The notes under the pieces are model-generated. The model worked only from the letters and a program-made list of their open reading frames with translations, ran no database searches and had not been told where the DNA came from. A stretch of DNA of 64,000 nt from Mantamonas sphyraenae. Taxonomy: Eukaryota > CRuMs > Mantamonadidae. Location: assembly GCA_026936335.1 (NCBI GenBank), contig JAPMXV010000038.1, positions 186,001-250,000 on the forward strand. Reading direction: 5' to 3'. Positions 21,101-30,717 of the stretch are shown here, one piece after another. The translations under genes and the position numbers were made by a program. Numbering within the stretch: the stretch's first letter is position 1; each line of letters starts with the position of its first letter.

Positions 21101-21465
21101 TCGACGGCCTGCAACCGCTGCACATCCCTGCAGTGGCCACCAGTACAAGCACGCCTCGCATGAGCAGTGCTGCCATCGTCACTCTCGCCGAAACCTATGC
21201 CCAGGTGTACACGCATGCCCAGGTGGCCCAGTTTGAGGGCTGGGCACCGGTGGACGACGGAGGCGAGCCCCTGGCCGACGATGACTTGGTGGCTGTCAGC
21301 CACGAGCTCAAAGCCTACCGTGGTTCCATCCTCGATTCGTCCAAGCTGTTGTTTGAACCCAGCCAGCAGCAGCAGGCCGCATGGCAGGAGTTTCTCACAA
21401 CCACTCTCAACTTTGAGGTACCTTCGGATCTCGTGGAGGAGGGCAATCTAGTGCCCGTCAAGTAG
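18143..21465 (+). CDS. C5orf34: C5orf34-like protein (polo-box-like domains), with frame breaks
   Basis: Two exons: 18143-18424 and 18533 onward. The N-terminal domain (DLFTDHTIRAEFSDGLIMEL, then HFRTQFVLSEHRERLQMLLQ) lines up with the start of animal C5orf34. Later segments YSAEVVDRETLEDGSEAR, RIAIRFADRTLLRMD and VEVTLPNGQTVVRSTNDP match its C-terminal beta-rich domain. Acidic, serine and glycine linkers make it larger than the human protein. One base too many in AAA near 19302-19306 shifts the frame from SPEEESESK to HGGDELLGLIGSLGE. The restored frame stops at 20954. A further open frame begins at an ATG at 20941 and ends at 21465, reading EEQWAQEDAAEMAKELDRQF. It is probably the same gene after a second +1 shift, but it could be separate. 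Human C5orf34 is itself uncharacterised. Confidence 0.65.
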
Positions 21466-21492
21466 TGAATTTTCATGTAGACGTCATGTGCC

Positions 21493-24272
21493 TCACAAAA
21501 TCTCTTCCTCTTCCGATGCTCTGCTGCTTGTGCTTTCACGTCGACCCTGACGCTGAAGACGGCGTTGGCGACGTCTCTCCTGCACTCTGTCTGCCAGCAC
21601 CTTTTGCTCCTCATCCATGCTCAAGCGACGCGAGTTGCGTGCCTCTTGCGCCTGCAGCATCTGTTGCTCGATGAGCATGCGCGCTCGATCGTCGTGATCC
21701 TGTGGCGTGGTTGGATCCATGTCTGCACCCATGGTGGACACGCTGAATACCTTTCGTGGTGTCGATGTCGATGTGCCAGCCGCGCCGACCCCACCTCCGT
21801 GGAAAAATACGTCTGTAGATGCGTTGCGGGGCGAGTTGAGCACGGTCGGATGTTGGGATACAGGCAACCCCTTGGTTGCCTGACGCATCTGCCTGCGTTC
21901 CTTGAGACGCTGCTGCAGTCGAGTTTGGTACTTGATGCGTGCCTTTTGCAGCTGTGCCTGCCGATTGGCCTCCTCCTGGCGCAGCAGGTGGAGCATGTCC
22001 GCCACCTCGAGATCAAACTGCTGCTCGTCCATTCGCTGCCGTGCACCCTCCAACAGCCGTTTCAACTTGGCTTGTGTGCGCATCTGGCTGTGCAACGAGT
22101 ACAGACTCTGCTCGCTCTCGTATTCCCTGCGTTCAGATTCATGGTTCTCGCGCAGCTGTTGAAGAAATTCGGCGCGGTGCTGGGGATCCTCGCGTCCCCC
22201 CGCACCATGGCGTTCAGACACACCCGCCAACGAATTGTCCCGAATCCTCTGTGCTGCCTGGATGCCACGCACAAACTTGCGCAACACGCCCGCGTGCATC
22301 GTGTTGACCTCCTCCGACGCGTCCAGATCATCCACCACCGAACCCACCACTTCGGTGTTGCCATTCTGGTGGACCCCCGACGACGCAAATACGTGTGGCT
22401 GCACTTTGTGCTTGCCACGTCGGCCTTGCGCGAGCACACGGCCATGGATGGCTCGACGTGATCGCAGTTTGGCGTTGTTCTTTCGAAGCTTGGGCGAGTT
22501 CAAATGCACCTGGCGTGGCTCCTCACCTTGTTCCACGTCCCATGCATCGTCGCCCTCGCTTTCTTGACCACCGCTGCTGTCGTCTGGTTGCAGTCTGCGC
22601 TGCCAAGGTGTGGTGCCTCCGCCTCCCAAGCCCGTTTCCGGCTCGCCTGCCTTGCGGACCGGCCCCACGGGCTTGATGCTGTGTTTGCCTCTGTTCTTGA
22701 TTGTTCTGGCCTTGGACCGGGAAAAGTGCATGCCCAACCGCTCTGCCGGGTCGTCGTGCAGACGGATCTGCTGCATGCGCGAGTAGCCGCTGGAGTGTTG
22801 CGAGCGCCACAGAAACACGCTCAACAGCACCGCGGCGGTGCTGGAAAGCACAATCGCCACAATGATGGGCACACTGAGTGTATCTGAAGCCACGGCAGCC
22901 GGTGTGTGCACCTGGCAGGCCACCCCAGAGTACTGTGCCTCACACGTGCAAAAAAACTCGTTTCGCGCAAAAACATTCACGCGCTTGCCGCATGTTCCGT
23001 GGCCCGAGCAGTCGTCTGGACACACGGTCCATGTGAAATGTGCCAGTTTCTGTGAGGTGTCCAGATCCAGCACGCCCTTTGTCGTCCTGCGCGTGTACCG
23101 GTCGCCGTTTTCTTCCGGCGCCGTTCCGTTGAACCGGCCCATGTCCACGTACGACGCAGCAGGACGAGGTCGTAGCGGATGCGTGTTGTCTGATGCTGCA
23201 AATTCGAATTCTATGAGGTGCGTGTGTGTGTGTGTGTGTGTGTGTCAGTGCGGCCGCTCTTTGTACGGAAAACGAAGAATCTCGTGTAACTTCTCGCGCC
23301 TCAATCACCACCGCGCAAGCGATGGAGCCAACGCGGGACAGCCTGTGGGCATCAACGAAGCATATAGCACACCCTCTTTGCACCATCGACATCGCTGCAT
23401 GGCCCGGTGGCTTGCCACGGCCGCATTCTGCGGTGTGGAAACGACTCCAAACGAGGAAGTTCTGCACAGCGGAATGGAAAGCACTTACCTCCCCAGCCAG
23501 CGCTTTCAAAGCCCCACAGGAAAGTGGCAAACCAGGCGTAGTGCCAACGAGCGTCATCGTAGTCGCCAACGCTGCCGGCTGTGGTCACAGTGGCCACCTT
23601 GATGCCTGTGCCGAGGGTCCGGTTGTACGCCTTGAAGGCCTTTTCCCGCCAGGCTACAGGCGAGCGGTAGTTGCCCAGGGACACTGTATAGGACTCGAGC
23701 AGTAGCCAATCGCCACTGCGCAGTCTGTGTGCGGCTGCTGTGGGGTTTGCATTCGGGTAAAGCGAGTCCGGGTCGGGCGAAAGGACGTCGTCTGGGTCCC
23801 AAGGGTTCCAGAACGCCGCCAGACCCTGGCTGTGCACGTAATCGGCGACGTCGTTCTGATGCAGTCGCGTGACACCAAAGTCGTACCCTGCATTGTCGAG
23901 AAAAATGCCGGACACGCCCATGGCCTTCCACAAGTCTGTGTGGTCGCGGAGATACGTGATGCCGTCGGGGTGATCCAAAGCAATGTAGCCGAATAGCAGC
24001 ACGTCTGCATTGTTCCCCTTTAATTGTGCAATCATTGTTTTTGTGTTGTCGTGATCTGCATGGCTGGACGTCTCCAGCAGAGCCGCAAACACAATAACGT
24101 CGTACTGGCTGTATCGGGCAAACGCCGCCGTCAGGTTGCCCGCACTGCCATCAATGAGCGACGGGTAGCCGTAATACACGGCCAGCTTAGACGGACGTGC
24201 ATCCGTGCTGCTGGGGCCCAGCACTGCTGCACATGCAGCCGCTAGGGTGAGCAGCACCAGGAGCCTCCACAT
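21493..24272 (-). CDS. Type I membrane protein: glycosidase-like ectodomain, EGF, TM, coiled-coil tail
   Basis: Two exons, 24272-23489 and 23210-21493, join in phase (WGGE|FEFAAS) to give 833 residues. Signal peptide MWRLLVLLTLAAACAAVLG. The ectodomain (SKLAVYYGYPSLIDGSAGN, YDVIVFAALLETSSHADHDN, GIFLDNAGYDFGVTRLHQND, WNPWDPDDV, DWLLLESYTVSLGNY) resembles a TIM-barrel, GH114-related family I know mainly from bacteria and archaea. A polypeptide with CPDDCSGHGTCG and FFCTCEAQYSGVAC is EGF-like. One TM helix follows (VPIIVAIVLSSTAAVLLSVF). The cytosolic tail is basic and then strongly helical (QQLRENHESERREYESEQSL). The domain order suggests a surface carbohydrate-binding or -cleaving receptor. 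Activity is inferred, not shown. The 278-nt intron holds a GT repeat. Confidence 0.8.
23222..23245 (+). repeat. GT dinucleotide repeat
   Basis: About twelve GT units inside the intron of the glycosidase-like receptor gene, next to the 3' splice site on the opposite strand. Seen directly. Confidence 0.8.
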
Positions 24273-24405
24273 CGGAAGGTCCGTTTCAGCTTTTTTGCGA
24301 GAAAAGGTTTGGCTTCATCCGAGCTGGGCTGAGCAGCCGAATGCGATTGCGAAAGAGCAACAAGGGTGTTTGTTCGGATGCATTCTCCGTTTCGTCGACG
24401 CACCT

Positions 24406-25544
24406 TTACACGGCCTTGCTCGAGGCACCCTTTCCATGGATTGGCTCGCAGTTCACGTTTGTTTCGCCACGCCAGAAGGGCATAAACTTTTCCCGCAGAA
24501 AGTTGCCGAAGCCCATGGCGAGGCCACACAGGCTCCAGAACTCCATGAACGTGATGAATGCAAAGATGGTGGGCAGCTTCGGTGTGCGCGGGCTGTCCCC
24601 GTACAGCCACGTCGCCGTTGCGTACACGGCCTCGCGCGCAAAGATGTTGATGCCGTACAGAGTATAGGCCATGAGTTGGTACCACACGTGTTTCTGTTGG
24701 CGCAAAGGCGAGGCGGGGCATGAGCAAGTGGGAACTGGGGGGGAAGGGGAAGGCAAGTACGTCGCGAGTCACGTACACGCACACATGCACACACTCAGGA
24801 TACCACACGCTCACTTTCTCACTCTCACACACTTACTTTGCCGATGCCGAAGCAGTGGGAGAGAAAAATCATCCACTGGTGCACGAGAAAGGTGCCGGTG
24901 ACGGAGAAGTGGCCGCGATTGTGCGGTTCGATATAGACGACGTAGGCCATCATTAGGATTCGGATGAGATGATGGACAGAGTAGAACATGAGAGTGCGCA
25001 CAGCACGACGTACGTATACGTACATGTCGGCCAAAGAAAACACAAAGTAGACCAGCAGCACTTTGTTGATCACCGAAAACAGGTGTACTGTGAGCATGCC
25101 ATCGGCCCCAATGTCATGTCAATGAGCAAGTGAGTGTGTGTGTGTCAGTATTCTAGCCACATGCCACGACGGCACGGCACCACACTGCCTTGTGTGCGTC
25201 CCAGCTGCGCTCCCGTCCGGAAAGCGCCCTCGCGGAGAGAAACAACGTGTGTGACAATTCGTGCATGACGTACCCCTATGGAATCCGTAGAACCAGGGAA
25301 TGTCGTCACGATAAAAGTCACCCCGTGCACATGCGTACACCCAGATGAGCGATGCCAGCGCCACAAAGGCGAGGTTGCAGCAGTTGATGGCGTGAATCAT
25401 CTGCTTCTCCGTCGTGTGCCACCAAAGAAGTTGGATGGCCGGGCTGGAAACGATCGACGAGTCGGTCATTGAGCTGTGTTTGCTGTCTCCGCCTTTGTCG
25501 TCACTGCTGAGCAGCACATCGTTGGGGAGAGACTTGGTGCCCAT
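24406..25544 (-). CDS. Polytopic membrane protein, function unknown
   Basis: Three exons, 25544-25274, 25087-24837 and 24693-24406, give 269 residues. Phases agree and donors are GTACGT and GTAAGT. The joined sequence GFHRVHLFSVINKVLLVYFV restores a continuous TM segment, which supports the splice. I count five or six hydrophobic segments, including LAFVALASLIWVYACA, HHLIRILMMAYVVY, FLVHQWMIFLSHCF and FAFITFMEFWSLCGLAMGF. Histidines cluster in YSVHHLIRI and TFLVHQW, as in some lipid-modifying membrane enzymes, but I recognise no family. The ATG at 25544 is the first real ATG in frame and leaves 45 nt to the divergent hexosaminidase gene. Confidence 0.62.
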
Positions 25545-25589
25545 CAAGCGGTTGTGTTGGCTAGCCCGGGGGCCGCCAATCAACCCCAA
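25545..25589. promoter_or_regulatory. 45-nt divergent gap
   Basis: The space between the start codons of the polytopic membrane protein (minus) and the hexosaminidase (plus). It is the shortest divergent gap in the window under the chosen starts. Confidence 0.4.
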
Positions 25590-27657
25590 ATGGCCATGAG
25601 ACGGACAGGTACAGTGACAACTGCGTCACGGGCCTCCTTGTTACCGGCCTTTGTGTTGCTGGTGGCTGTGCATGTGGCGTTGGCGCAGCAGTGGCAATGG
25701 AACACGGACATGGATTTGGACGTGTGGCCTCTGCCTACTCAATACGCAAACGGGACCGGACGGCTGGCCGTGCAGCCCTCGCTGGCCATCAGCATCAAGG
25801 ACGCATCATCACTGGACACCAAGCAACAACAACTGCTGAATGCAGCCATTGCACGCGTAACCAAGCGTGTTTTCTCGGCCAACGAAAAGTGGACGGCTTG
25901 GCGCTGGAGCATCTACGAGCCCAACAGTGTGGCAGCCGCTCCAGCCACTCTTTCCGGCGTTTCCGTGCAGGTCACACCACCACACACACGCCCCTGGACA
26001 TGGACCTTGTCGACGAGAGCTACACGCTGGAAATCCAGGCCAGTGGGGCAAGCATCCGCGCGCCGCAAGAGTGGGGTGCCTTGCGTGCCCTTGAGACCCT
26101 GGCCCAGCTCATTGTCTGGCAGGGCGCTGCACAGGGATACCAGATTCTGCGTACGCCTCTCCTTATCAACGACAACCCGCGTTTCCGCTGGCGAGGAGTG
26201 TCGTTGGATACGGCTCGCCACTACATCACCCCCGAGGGCTTGCTGCGTACTCTGGACATGATGGAACGCACAAAGATGAATGTGCTGCACGTAAGTTGAG
26301 CATCTTGCCTTGTCACGCACGGGCATATGTGTGGCTGACCGAACCCCAACCCCCCCTCCTCCCCTCTCGCTGTCTGCAGTGGCACATCATCGACGCGGAC
26401 AGCTTCCCGCTGGAGACCACAGTGTACGAAAAACTGTCGCAGGAGGGTGCGTGGGCACCGGGAGCTGTGTACAACCGCTCATTTGTGCAGCAGCTTCTGG
26501 CGTATGCTCACGAGCGTGGAGTGCACGTGGTTCCCGAATTTGATGTGCCGGGTCACTCGGGAGCCATCGGAAGGGCCTACCCGGATCTGGTGGCCCAGTG
26601 CAGCGATTGGTTGCACAATGTCTACCGCGGCTACGACCCCAACCAGGCCATTTCGTTGAACCCGACGCGCGAGAGCACGTACACCTTTCTGCAGAGCCTG
26701 TTCAACGAGGCGGCGGGCGTGTTCGGCTCGCGGTACATGCACATCGGTGGTGACGAGGTGCAGATTGGCTGCTGGGAGTCCATGCCCGAGGTTGCCACGT
26801 TTATGCAGAAGCACCAGTTCACCACGTACAATCAAGTGTGGGAATACTTTGAGCAGCGTGCCATCAACCTGGCCCTGTATGCGGGCAAGAAGCCCATCCT
26901 GTGGAACGAACCGTTCAGCAACGGCTTCAACCTCGGCCCCAACGTAACCATCAACGTGTGGAAGGACAAGAACACCCTGGGCGATGTGGTGCGTGCAGGT
27001 CTCCAGGGCATCTACTCGTTTGGCAACTACTTGGACAGGCAGACACCCGCATGTGTGGGCACAAAGTGCAACCAGAGTGCCATCCACTGGCTGTGGATCT
27101 GGACCTGGCACGATTTTTACGCAAATGATCCCTACACCGGCCTCGGTCTCACAGCGGCCGAACAGGCCCGCATCCTCGGCGGCGAAATGGCTGCCTGGGC
27201 CGAAAACATGAACGACCTCAACCTTGACGTCCGCCTGTGGGCACGCGGTCCTGCTGTGGCCGAACGCCTGTGGAGCCCTGCCTCGGTCACCAACGTGCGC
27301 AAGGCCGAGCGACGCATGACCTCGTTCCAGTGCAAGATGGCTCGGCTGGGCGTGCGTGTCAGTCCGGCTCACATGGACCATTGCGACTCCTTTGGTGCCG
27401 CTCAGGGGGGCGGTAGCAACAGCGGAGGCGACAACTCGGGAAAGCATCCCGGCGACGGTGGCAATCCCAACGGCCTCGTCAGCCCAGCCTATGTCTCTTG
27501 GACCATTGCTCTCGCCGTGCTCCTTCTTGCGGAGAATGTCATTCTCGCAGGCATGCTCTACTGGCGGCGTGTGGCTCGCAAGGGTTGGATGTTTGCCGAC
27601 CAAGGCAACTCCCAATCCAGCCCAGGTGGACGTGGGTACCTCGAACTGGACCGATGA
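25590..27657 (+). CDS. Beta-N-acetylhexosaminidase, GH20, membrane-anchored, with one frame break
   Basis: Exons 25590-26290 and 26380-27657, about 659 residues after correction. A signal peptide (LLPAFVLLVAVHVALA) precedes the N-terminal GH20b domain. The frame changes by -1 in the CA repeat at 25972-25988; one missing base restores VSVQVTP to PLDMDLVDESYTLEI. The catalytic barrel has RGVSLDTARHYI, the spliced MNVLHWHIIDADSFP, VPEFDVPGHSGAIG, HIGGDEVQIGCW (catalytic D-E pair) and VAERLWSP. Unlike lysosomal HEXA/HEXB it has a C-terminal TM helix (WTIALAVLLLAENVILAGML) and a short basic tail. So it is probably a surface or endosomal enzyme removing GlcNAc/GalNAc from glycoconjugates or chitin fragments. 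Confidence 0.92.
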
Positions 27658-27746
27658 TCAACGGAAGTGTGTCAGCACCCGCGAGTCATGACGATGGTGG
27701 ATGCTGAAAGTGAGTGAGTGAGACAAAGAGCAATTCATCAACCTTG

Positions 27747-28718
27747 TCACCCACGTCGTCCAAACTGCTGCCGCTTCGCCACCTCTGCGCTCACATTCTG
27801 CAAGGCCATGGACACCATGTTGTGCAGCTGCACAAGCTGTGCGTTGTCAATCTCGTGCAAGTCGATGCCCAGCGCGTATTTGAGCTGTTTCTGCACGTTG
27901 TCGAGCTCGCTGCTCTTTTCTGCAAGCTGCTGCTCCTGCACACTCACTTGCCGCTGCAGCTGCAGCAGTCGATTGTCCTTACGATTTTGCAGCTTTTTCG
28001 TGTTTTTGAAGCGTTCGTTGAACTTGTCCAGGGCAGACGTGCCTCCGGAGCTGCTGCCGGAAATTTCGTCCTCCAGCTCTTCCTCCTCCTCTTCTTCCTC
28101 CTCCCCGTACTCATCCTCGCTCCCCGACCCGTTTCCATTGCCTGCGTCCCTGTGCAAAGACCCCTGCCCGCCTTTTCCTGCCACCTCCCGCGCCACTGCA
28201 GCTTTGTCGAAACGCGCATTGCTGCTCGCAAAGTCAAATTCTTCCGAGTACGCCGCCGTCTCCTGTGTGCCCAGCGACGAGCGCGTGTTGTCGAACCGAG
28301 CCTGCACAAAGCCTCCCTGGCCAGGTCTGGGCCCTGCCTGGGGTTGTCCTTGTGTTGACTGGCCCTGCTGGCCCACTCCTGATCCTGCGGCACTCACCGA
28401 CCTCCCTGTGCTTCCCGCTGCCCCTCCCACGCTTGTGGACGACGACGTCATCAGCGTGTGGTCCTGCACCAACGAAGAAGACACCTCTTTCAACACATGA
28501 ATGTCCTGGATGTCCGCTACGTGGAACTCCACAGGCTGTGGCGTCAGCTGCGTTTGCGGAGCCACTGGATTCGGCACAGGCCGGTCTTCTGTGCCCAGAA
28601 GCTGCACCAGATCCAGCACCAACATCCCATTCTGCGGGTCCAGCTTCGCCAGCAGGCCTTCCCATCGGCACTGCGTCGACTTTTGGATGAGACTCACTCG
28701 CTTCCCTTCAAAGTCCAT
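27747..28718 (-). CDS. LSm-FDF protein (EDC3/SCD6-like mRNA decay factor)
   Basis: Single exon, 323 residues from the ATG at 28718. An N-terminal divergent LSm domain (GKRVSLIQKSTQCRWEGLLA, then VEFHVADIQDIHVLKE) is followed by a disordered Gln/Gly-rich linker and an FDF motif (YSEEFDFASSNARFDKAAV). A Glu-rich run and a C-terminal coiled coil (LLQLQRQVSVQEQQLAEKSS) end the protein. LSm plus FDF is the signature of EDC3 and LSM14/SCD6, which bind DDX6 helicase in decapping complexes. The YjeF domain of EDC3 is absent, and so are obvious RGG boxes of SCD6, so the exact orthologue is open. A longer start at 28823 is possible. Confidence 0.72.
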   Translation of the reverse strand: MDFEGKRVSLIQKSTQCRWEGLLAKLDPQNGMLVLDLVQLLGTEDRPVPNPVAPQTQLTPQPVEFHVADIQDIHVLKEVSSSLVQDHTLMTSSSTSVGGAAGSTGRSVSAAGSGVGQQGQSTQGQPQAGPRPGQGGFVQARFDNTRSSLGTQETAAYSEEFDFASSNARFDKAAVAREVAGKGGQGSLHRDAGNGNGSGSEDEYGEEEEEEEEELEDEISGSSSGGTSALDKFNERFKNTKKLQNRKDNRLLQLQRQVSVQEQQLAEKSSELDNVQKQLKYALGIDLHEIDNAQLVQLHNMVSMALQNVSAEVAKRQQFGRRG

Positions 28719-28948
28719 CTGCTCGCGGTTCCTTGCGTTTGGTTCTGCGGGCGCATGCACGGACTTTGATGCTGACCTGTTGTAGCGATGAAGTGTCACG
28801 AATGCAAGCAACTGTTGAAGCATCCAATCCAATCATGGTGTGGTGGAGACAACAATGGACGTTCCGTCAAGGTCGCTCTGCACACGCACATTCGTGTGTT
28901 TGAACCTTTCTTTCTTGTTCCCCCCTCTCTCCCAAACCACAATGCACC

Positions 28949-29602
28949 TCAGTTCCACTCCTGGGCCATGTACAGGCCGTATGCGATGCAGTAGAGCGCG
29001 CTGTCGACTGCGTACCCCTGCTTCTCGTCGTAGTCCTTCAGAATGGCCATCAGCGCATTCACAGGCACAAGCACTGTGGTGATAAACTCGGTGTCTTCCA
29101 GTTCCGTTTGTGGATTCTGGTTCTCTTCCTTCTCCATGTCCACAATCAGGGTCACCAGTCGCGCGCGGCTCCCTCCGCTCCCCACGCTGGAAAACACATC
29201 GTGCGACACGTGCGAAACCTCACCGACGTAGCCCGTCTCCTCCTTCAACTCTCGCACAGCTGCCTCTTCGGCCGTCTCTCCCGTGTCCACCAGTCCGGCC
29301 GGCAGCTCGATGCACGTGCGGCCCACCGGAACGCGGAACTGCTTCGTCAACACCAGCTTGTCGGGCTTGCCCTCACTCCGCACCAGTGCCACCACAGAGA
29401 TGCTGTCCAAGTCTTTCACCTTTTCCCGCGTCGTACGCTGCACCACTTCCCACGACCGCTCCACGCCGTCCGGCGTCGTATAGGGCATCTCCAACAACCG
29501 GATCCACTTTCCCTCTCCCAGCACACGAGCCCCCACTGCCTCATTGAAATCCTTCACCGTCATGTCTGTCTCTTCAGCCACTTTGATCGACACGCTCGTC
29601 AT
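28949..29602 (-). CDS. NUDT5: ADP-ribose pyrophosphatase, NUDT5-like Nudix hydrolase
   Basis: Single exon, 217 residues. Hydrolyses ADP-ribose and related nucleoside diphosphate sugars. The Nudix box is complete: GLVDTGETAEEAAVREL then KEETGYVGE (G-x5-E-x7-REUxEExGU). Upstream RSWEVVQRTTREK and VLTKQFRVPVGRTCIELPAG are typical of the NUDT5/ADPRase group. Length matches human NUDT5 (219). The start ATG at 29602 gives MTSVSIKVAEET. It sits 116 nt downstream of the ISCU stop on the same strand. Confidence 0.9.
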   Translation of the reverse strand: MTSVSIKVAEETDMTVKDFNEAVGARVLGEGKWIRLLEMPYTTPDGVERSWEVVQRTTREKVKDLDSISVVALVRSEGKPDKLVLTKQFRVPVGRTCIELPAGLVDTGETAEEAAVRELKEETGYVGEVSHVSHDVFSSVGSGGSRARLVTLIVDMEKEENQNPQTELEDTEFITTVLVPVNALMAILKDYDEKQGYAVDSALYCIAYGLYMAQEWN

Positions 29603-29718
29603 TGTGGCGTTGCGCTGGATGCGAATTTGGTGGCGACATTGGAGCTGAGGAAACGCACCCGTCCCGAGACCCAATCGTCAATCGTCAATTGGCATGCTTG
29701 TCTTCTGGGTTTCATTCA

Positions 29719-30609
29719 TCACTCGCTTCCACCAGCCTCGGCCTTGACCTCCACCACCTTGGCACCTTTGCCTCGCTTGTTGAGCAGATCGTACACCGAC
29801 GCACGGATGGCGTCTTCGGCCAGCATGCTGCAGTGCAGCTTCACAGGTGGCAACGACAGCTCCGCTGCAATCTCTTTGTTCGTCAGCTTCAGCGCCTCTT
29901 CCAGGGTCTTGCCCTTGACCCACTCGGTCGCCAAAGAAGACGACGCAATCGCACTGCCGCATCCAAACGTCTTGAACTTGGCGTCCTTGATCACATCACC
30001 TGTTGGATTCCCATCTCCTGTGTCAGTAAAACGTCCTCCAGACCGTTGCTGGACCCCTTCCAACCCTGTGTCGTTCCCTAGTCCCTAGTCCAGGTTGAAA
30101 TCAGCACAGCCATTTTCCACCCAGCTGAAATCTGATAATCTTCCGTCCCTCTCCTTACCGTCTACTTCGATCTGCAGCTTCATCACGTCACCACATGCGG
30201 GTGCCCCCACCACGCCTGTGTCCATTTGCGCGGGTGTGTGCGTCCATGTTAGCCTCGTTGCCCCGTGCACTCCCTCCACAAACCGTCGCATCCAGCCTTC
30301 CGATCGGCGCGGCTCTTTCCCACCCTCTCTTCGCTTTGCGCACGCACTCCATCAACCGGCGCTGTGTTCTTGGGCTACCAACCCACGCGCTGACTCTCAC
30401 ATACCTGTGCCCACACTGTCACTGTTCTTGTCCAGGCTGCCCACGTTGCGCGGACGCTCGTAGTGGTCAATCACCTTTTCGTGGTACAGCCGTGTGACGA
30501 TCCCTGCTCCACTGCTGCTCGACGTCTCCACGCTGCTCACGCTCTCCAACGTTAGCAACGACAGACCACGCGCGCTCTGAACACCTTTCTTCACGCTTTT
30601 GGCAAACAT
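29719..30609 (-). CDS. ISCU: Iron-sulfur cluster assembly scaffold ISCU, mitochondrial
   Basis: Scaffold on which [2Fe-2S] clusters are built in mitochondria. Three exons: 30609-30405, 30215-30159 and 30017-29719, giving 186 residues. The presequence [19 protein letters not shown] is followed by [20 protein letters not shown]. The three cluster cysteines are in [31 protein letters not shown] and [15 protein letters not shown]; the LPPVK chaperone-binding motif is intact. An alternative acceptor at 29999 for exon 3 keeps the frame and removes six residues (DGNPTG-type insert); that shorter form is closer to other ISCU proteins. Both are possible. Confidence 0.95.
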
Positions 30610-30717
30610 CGACGATTTCTGGCTTGCCGCACACGGCGCACTGACGCTGGGGCACACCTTTGTCTTTCAAAACACGATTGCGCGTGACAGAGCATACATT
30701 CCTTCCCTCCCCACTGC

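Noticed and set aside
20941-21465. Treating this frame as an independent gene
   Set aside because: It overlaps the preceding stop codon by design of frame only and has no promoter space; one more +1 base error is simpler. Kept as a finding.
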